DNA from: Nocardia sp. NBC_00508
Lineage (GTDB): Bacteria > Actinomycetota > Actinomycetes > Mycobacteriales > Mycobacteriaceae
Assembly (NCBI RefSeq): GCF_036346875.1
Contig: NZ_CP107852.1
Location: 6,882,001 to 6,946,000, forward strand
Direction of reading: 5' to 3'
DNA length: 64,000 bases
Under the pieces are notes generated by a model. The model had not been told where the DNA came from and made no database searches. It saw nothing but the letters and a program-made list of their open reading frames with translations. The first letter of the stretch is position 1. Each line of letters begins with the position of its first letter. Of this stretch, positions 61,171 through 64,000 are shown one piece after another. The position numbers were made by a program, and so were the translations under genes.

Positions 61171-62082
61171 GTGGTTGGCGCGATTGCTGGCCGGTGTCAG
61201 GTTCTGACGGACCAGCAGTGGGAGTTGCTGGAACAGCTGTTGCCGAGGTCAGAGGGGCGGGTCGGCCGCAATTTCGCCAACAACCGCCGCGTGGTCGAGG
61301 GCATGCTGTATCGGCTACGGACCGGGATCCCCTGGCGGGATCTGCCAGAGGTGTTCGGGCCATGGCAAACGGCATGGAAACGACATCGCCGCTACGCCGG
61401 TGACGGCACGTGGGACAGGGTGCTCACAGCAATGCTGGCGTTGGCGGATGCGACCGGGAACCTGGATTGGGTGACTTCGATCGATTCCACCATCGTGCGC
61501 GTCCATCAACATGGCGCGAGCTTGCCCCGTCACGCAGGGGCTTCTTCGAATTGCACGAATCTACTGGACGAACCGGCGGACCATGCGATCGGCCGTTCTC
61601 GGGGCGGACTGACAACCAAGGCCCACTTGGTCGTCGACGGAAACGGTCGGGGATTGTCGCTGCTGCTCACCCCGGGGCAGGCCGGAGACAGCCCGATGCT
61701 GGCGCTGGTCCTCGACGGGATCGTGGTGCCCCGCCTCGACAGCGGGGCACCACGGCGGACCCCTGAGCAGGTGATCGCGGACAAGGCGTACGCCTCGGCA
61801 GCGAACCGCAGCCTGCTGCGGCGCAAGAGAATCAGCATCGTCATCCCTGAACGGTCCGACCAGATAGCCAACCGCAAACGCCGAGGCAGCTTCGGTGGCC
61901 GACCTCCGGAACTCGACCGGACCGCCTATGAACGCCGCAATGTGATCGAACGCGCCTTCAACAAAACCAAGCAGTGGCGCGCCATCGCTACCAGGTATGA
62001 CAAACTCGCCCTGGCCTACCGCGCCGGGCTGCTCCTGGCACTGGTCATCGAATGGCTCCGACTATTGGGAGACACTGCCTAG
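61171..62082 (+). CDS. IS5-family transposase (intact)
   Basis: The 303-residue protein has VLTDQQWELLEQLLPRSEGR, YRLRTGIPWRDLPEVFGPWQ, then a DDE domain: DWVTSIDSTIVRVHQHGA (first Asp), QVIADKAYASAANRSLLRRK (second Asp), and RRNVIERAFNKTKQWRAIAT (Glu). GTG 61171 follows GGAAGG. The stop TAG lies in the CTAG at the right end of the element, so the coding frame reads through the terminal repeat. It is different from the IS5 transposase at 50324. Confidence 0.92.
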   Translation: MVGAIAGRCQVLTDQQWELLEQLLPRSEGRVGRNFANNRRVVEGMLYRLRTGIPWRDLPEVFGPWQTAWKRHRRYAGDGTWDRVLTAMLALADATGNLDWVTSIDSTIVRVHQHGASLPRHAGASSNCTNLLDEPADHAIGRSRGGLTTKAHLVVDGNGRGLSLLLTPGQAGDSPMLALVLDGIVVPRLDSGAPRRTPEQVIADKAYASAANRSLLRRKRISIVIPERSDQIANRKRRGSFGGRPPELDRTAYERRNVIERAFNKTKQWRAIATRYDKLALAYRAGLLLALVIEWLRLLGDTA

Positions 62083-62492
62083 CGGCCCACTCCGGCTCGT
62101 GCCACATCCTCCCCAGCCCGGCAGAGTTGTTGCTAGCGTGTGGGAGTCGCCAGGTGCTGGACGGCAGGTAGCGGAAGGCTGTAGTAGCTTCAAACCCGTC
62201 AACGACAAGAGGACTGATGAATCAAGATACCGCCGTGGTGTTTTCATGGTGCTGACCCATCACAGCGCTCAGCGCCGTGGCGGTCGCGGTCTGACGTGCG
62301 GTACTCGAAACAGCACCAGCTGGCCGCCGACACGCCGGCGCACGAACAGTCGCCTACGACGGAACCCTCGAGCGGTTCGGTGGGGCGCGGCGTTAGACCT
62401 GGCACCCGACACACGCTGACCTCGCTCGAGGCACGTGCCGCGCTCATCGATCACTCTCGTCGAATTCCTGTCCATCGTCTGGAGTCACGTCT
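62083..62492. other. No recognisable gene; P450 upstream region
   Basis: Only short shadow frames occur here. The segment joins the right end of the IS5-type element to the P450 gene. No operator-like palindrome or clear promoter was found. The last 20 nt hold GGAG before the P450 TTG start. Confidence 0.4.
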
Positions 62493-63788
62493 TTGACCAC
62501 ACCACAGTCCCCAACATCCGCCCCGCACGCCACTTCGGCCGGAACTTGCCCCGTCCAGCACGAATCCGTCACAGGTAATGCTGACCGCCGAGTCCCGCTG
62601 TACACCCCGGAGTTCGTCGCCGACCCGCATCGTGCTTACCGCGAGATGCGCCGTCAGTATGGCTCGCTCGTTCCCATCGAGTTGGCGCCGGGTGTGCCAG
62701 CGACCTTGGTGATCCGGTATCGGACGGCGGTGCGAATCCTCAATGACCCCACCCACTTTCCCGCCGATCCACGAACCTGGCAGAAGACCATTCCGGAGAA
62801 CTCTCCCGTCCGGCCGATGATGGAGTGGTACCCGGCAGCGCGATACAACACCGGAGCCGAACATGCCCGCTATCGGCAGGCCTCCGTCTCGAGCATCGAC
62901 GGGATCGATACGCACGGGCTGCGTTCCACAGTCGAGAAAATCGCCATCCCGCTGATCAACAACTTCTGCGAGGCCGGCTCCGCCGACGTGGTATCCCAGT
63001 ACGCGTTTCCACTGGTCCTCGAGATCCTCAACGATATGGTCGGCTGCCCCGCCGAGATCGGGCGGCGGGTCGCGACCGGCATGGCCGCGCGCTTCGATAC
63101 AGTCAACCCCGCCCCGGGCATGAAGATGGTCAAAGAGGCGCTGATGGAGCTGATTCAGCTCAAGCGGTACCAGCCCGGCGACGACGCCACCTCGCGGCTG
63201 GCACATCACCCGGCCAACCTGGACGACGTGGAGATCTTCGCCCAGCTGATGAGCTTTTACGGCGCGGGCTTCGAAGCGCAGCGCAACCTGATCACCAACA
63301 CCCTGCTGCTGATGCTCACCGACGACCGGTATCGGTACGGAAGCGATGTCCTCGGACGGAACCTGTCGACCGAACACGCGCTCGACGAGGTGCTGTTCAA
63401 CGACCCACCGATGGCGAACTTCTGCACCACGTACCCTCGGCAGCCGATCATGATCGACGACGTCTGGTTGCCAGCGGACCAGCCGGTCGTCATCAGCCTC
63501 GCCGCGTGCAACAACGACCCCGACATCCGCGGGGCCGACGAGCCTGGCGGCAGCCGTATCGGCAATCGCTCGCATCTGGCGTGGAGTACCGGGCCTCATG
63601 CTTGCCCGGCCAAAACGATCGCCTACCCGACTGTGCAGAACGCCATCGACCAACTGCTCGACGCCCTCCCCGAAATGGAGCTCGCGGTGCCTGCGGACCA
63701 GCTGGTCTGGCGGCCGGGTCCGTTCCACCGGGCGATGACGGCAATGCCGGTCGTTTTCCCGAAGTCCCCGCCGCTGACCTTCGTGTAG
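62493..63788 (+). CDS. Cytochrome P450, atypical (no ExxR)
   Basis: The 431-residue protein has the heme loop HLAWSTGPHACPAKTIA with Cys371 as thiolate ligand (Phe of the usual F-x-x-G replaced by Trp), the I-helix-like FAQLMSFYGAGFEAQRN and PADPRTWQKTIP. At the K-helix, where nearly all P450s have E-x-x-R, it reads LDEVLFNDPPM (Glu299, no Arg at +3). This resembles the small group of CYP157-like actinobacterial P450s without E-x-x-R. The start is a TTG at 62493 after GGAG. No ferredoxin is adjacent. It may oxidise the product of the halogenase/lyase locus, but the IS lies between. Confidence 0.88.
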   Translation: MTTPQSPTSAPHATSAGTCPVQHESVTGNADRRVPLYTPEFVADPHRAYREMRRQYGSLVPIELAPGVPATLVIRYRTAVRILNDPTHFPADPRTWQKTIPENSPVRPMMEWYPAARYNTGAEHARYRQASVSSIDGIDTHGLRSTVEKIAIPLINNFCEAGSADVVSQYAFPLVLEILNDMVGCPAEIGRRVATGMAARFDTVNPAPGMKMVKEALMELIQLKRYQPGDDATSRLAHHPANLDDVEIFAQLMSFYGAGFEAQRNLITNTLLLMLTDDRYRYGSDVLGRNLSTEHALDEVLFNDPPMANFCTTYPRQPIMIDDVWLPADQPVVISLAACNNDPDIRGADEPGGSRIGNRSHLAWSTGPHACPAKTIAYPTVQNAIDQLLDALPEMELAVPADQLVWRPGPFHRAMTAMPVVFPKSPPLTFV

Positions 63789-63879
63789 GAAGCCTGGAAC
63801 CGCCACGCCCTGGTTGACGTGAAGCGCGCTTCAGCACCTAGTGTGCGGACACACGGCTCCGAGACCATGAGGTAGCTGC

Positions 63880-64000
63880 ATGACCAACGTCCCCGCTCGA
63901 CGCAGTGGAGCGCGAGACGGGATCTGTCGCCGAGTGAATCGCGGGACATGGGCGGCCCGCGCTTCGCTGCGTGGGGCGCCTACTGCGCCGATGGTGCGGG
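63880..64000 (+). CDS. Possible start of a gene running off the window
   Basis: An ATG at 63880 with GAGG at 7-nt spacing opens a frame (MTNVPARRSGARDGICRRVN) that stays open to the end of the window. A competing frame (RRDLSPSESRDMGGPRFAAW) also looks coding-like. Too little is visible to name a family. Confidence 0.25.
   Translation, partial: MTNVPARRSGARDGICRRVNRGTWAARASLRGAPTAPMVR

Larger units (their letters stand above)
60091..62082 (+). mobile_element. IS5-family element enclosing a MarR-VOC gene pair as apparent cargo
   Basis: CTAG followed by GCAGTGTCTCCCAATAG (60091-60111) is repeated as an exact complement at 62062-62082, giving 17-bp terminal repeats plus CTAG target copies around 1984 bp. 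Only one transposase (61171-62082) lies inside; the first half holds a MarR gene and a VOC gene with their operators. IS5-type elements are usually near 1 kb, and no second left end is seen close to the transposase. So the extra kilobase looks like passenger DNA. Confidence 0.7.

Noticed and set aside
62451..63806. 451-codon minus-strand frame opposite the P450
   Set aside because: Gly/Arg/Val-rich shadow frame; the P450 heme motif on the plus strand is decisive.
1..64000. CRISPR arrays, tRNA or rRNA genes
   Set aside because: No regularly spaced repeats, tRNA-like cloverleaf sequence or rRNA-like conserved stretch was noticed on reading; a dedicated scan was not possible.

Overview
The window reads as a high-GC actinobacterial chromosome, most likely Nocardia or a close mycolate-containing relative. 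This rests on strong third-position GC bias, GTG/TTG starts, many TetR/MarR/GntR/LacI regulators, an MMPL-type exporter, SARP- and GlxA-type regulators and actinobacterial insertion sequences. The genus is an inference from gene style. No rRNA, tRNA or CRISPR array was seen. It is an accessory region: three apparently complete insertion elements and many decayed ones separate compact metabolic modules.

Left part (1-12 kb): a partial quinone-reductase-type gene, an MMPL exporter divergent from a NarL-type two-component pair, IS scars, then a MarR regulator divergent from an FMN reductase / epoxide hydrolase / NTF2-like operon. Next come a chimeric gene (phosphosulfolactate-phosphatase N-terminus joined to a methyltransferase), an RmlB-like sugar-nucleotide dehydratase that lacks a catalytic Asp, and decayed genes. 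From 12.2 to 19.8 kb a tight seven-gene operon (LacI regulator, SDR, CoA-transferase, thiolase, MFS transporter, SDR, metallo-beta-lactamase-fold hydrolase) looks like a complete uptake and degradation pathway for an unidentified acid or lactone.

Middle (20-42 kb): fragments of a helicase and of ISL3, IS256, IS630, IS5 and group II intron elements surround small regulator/enzyme modules. These are a beta-helix protein with a divergent TetR-zinc-ribbon regulator, a TetR/MBL-fold pair, a lipase, a SARP pseudogene with two nonsense codons, a membrane protein/TetR/methyltransferase set sharing GAAC-N4-GTTC sites, a GlxA-type regulator, an intact IS630, a MarR/VOC pair and a second MBL-fold hydrolase.

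From 42 to 53.4 kb lies a 4-hydroxyproline-type catabolic cluster: MHS-type transporter, DapA-family deaminase, ketoglutarate-semialdehyde-type dehydrogenase, three-subunit D-hydroxyproline-type dehydrogenase, proline-racemase-family epimerase, amino-acid permease and a GntR/FCD regulator. The permease is split by an IS5-family element with a CTAG target duplication. A 16-bp inverted repeat in the divergent promoter region is a probable operator.

The right end (53.4-64 kb) has an amidinotransferase pseudogene, a CPA2-type antiporter, a truncated phosphoheptose isomerase, and what may be a small natural-product locus: MetE-like protein, FAD-dependent halogenase, chorismate-lyase-like protein and an atypical P450. 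Between the last two sits an IS5-family element whose inverted repeats enclose a MarR regulator and a VOC gene as apparent cargo. The halogenase/chorismate-lyase locus and the cargo-carrying IS are the most interesting items.
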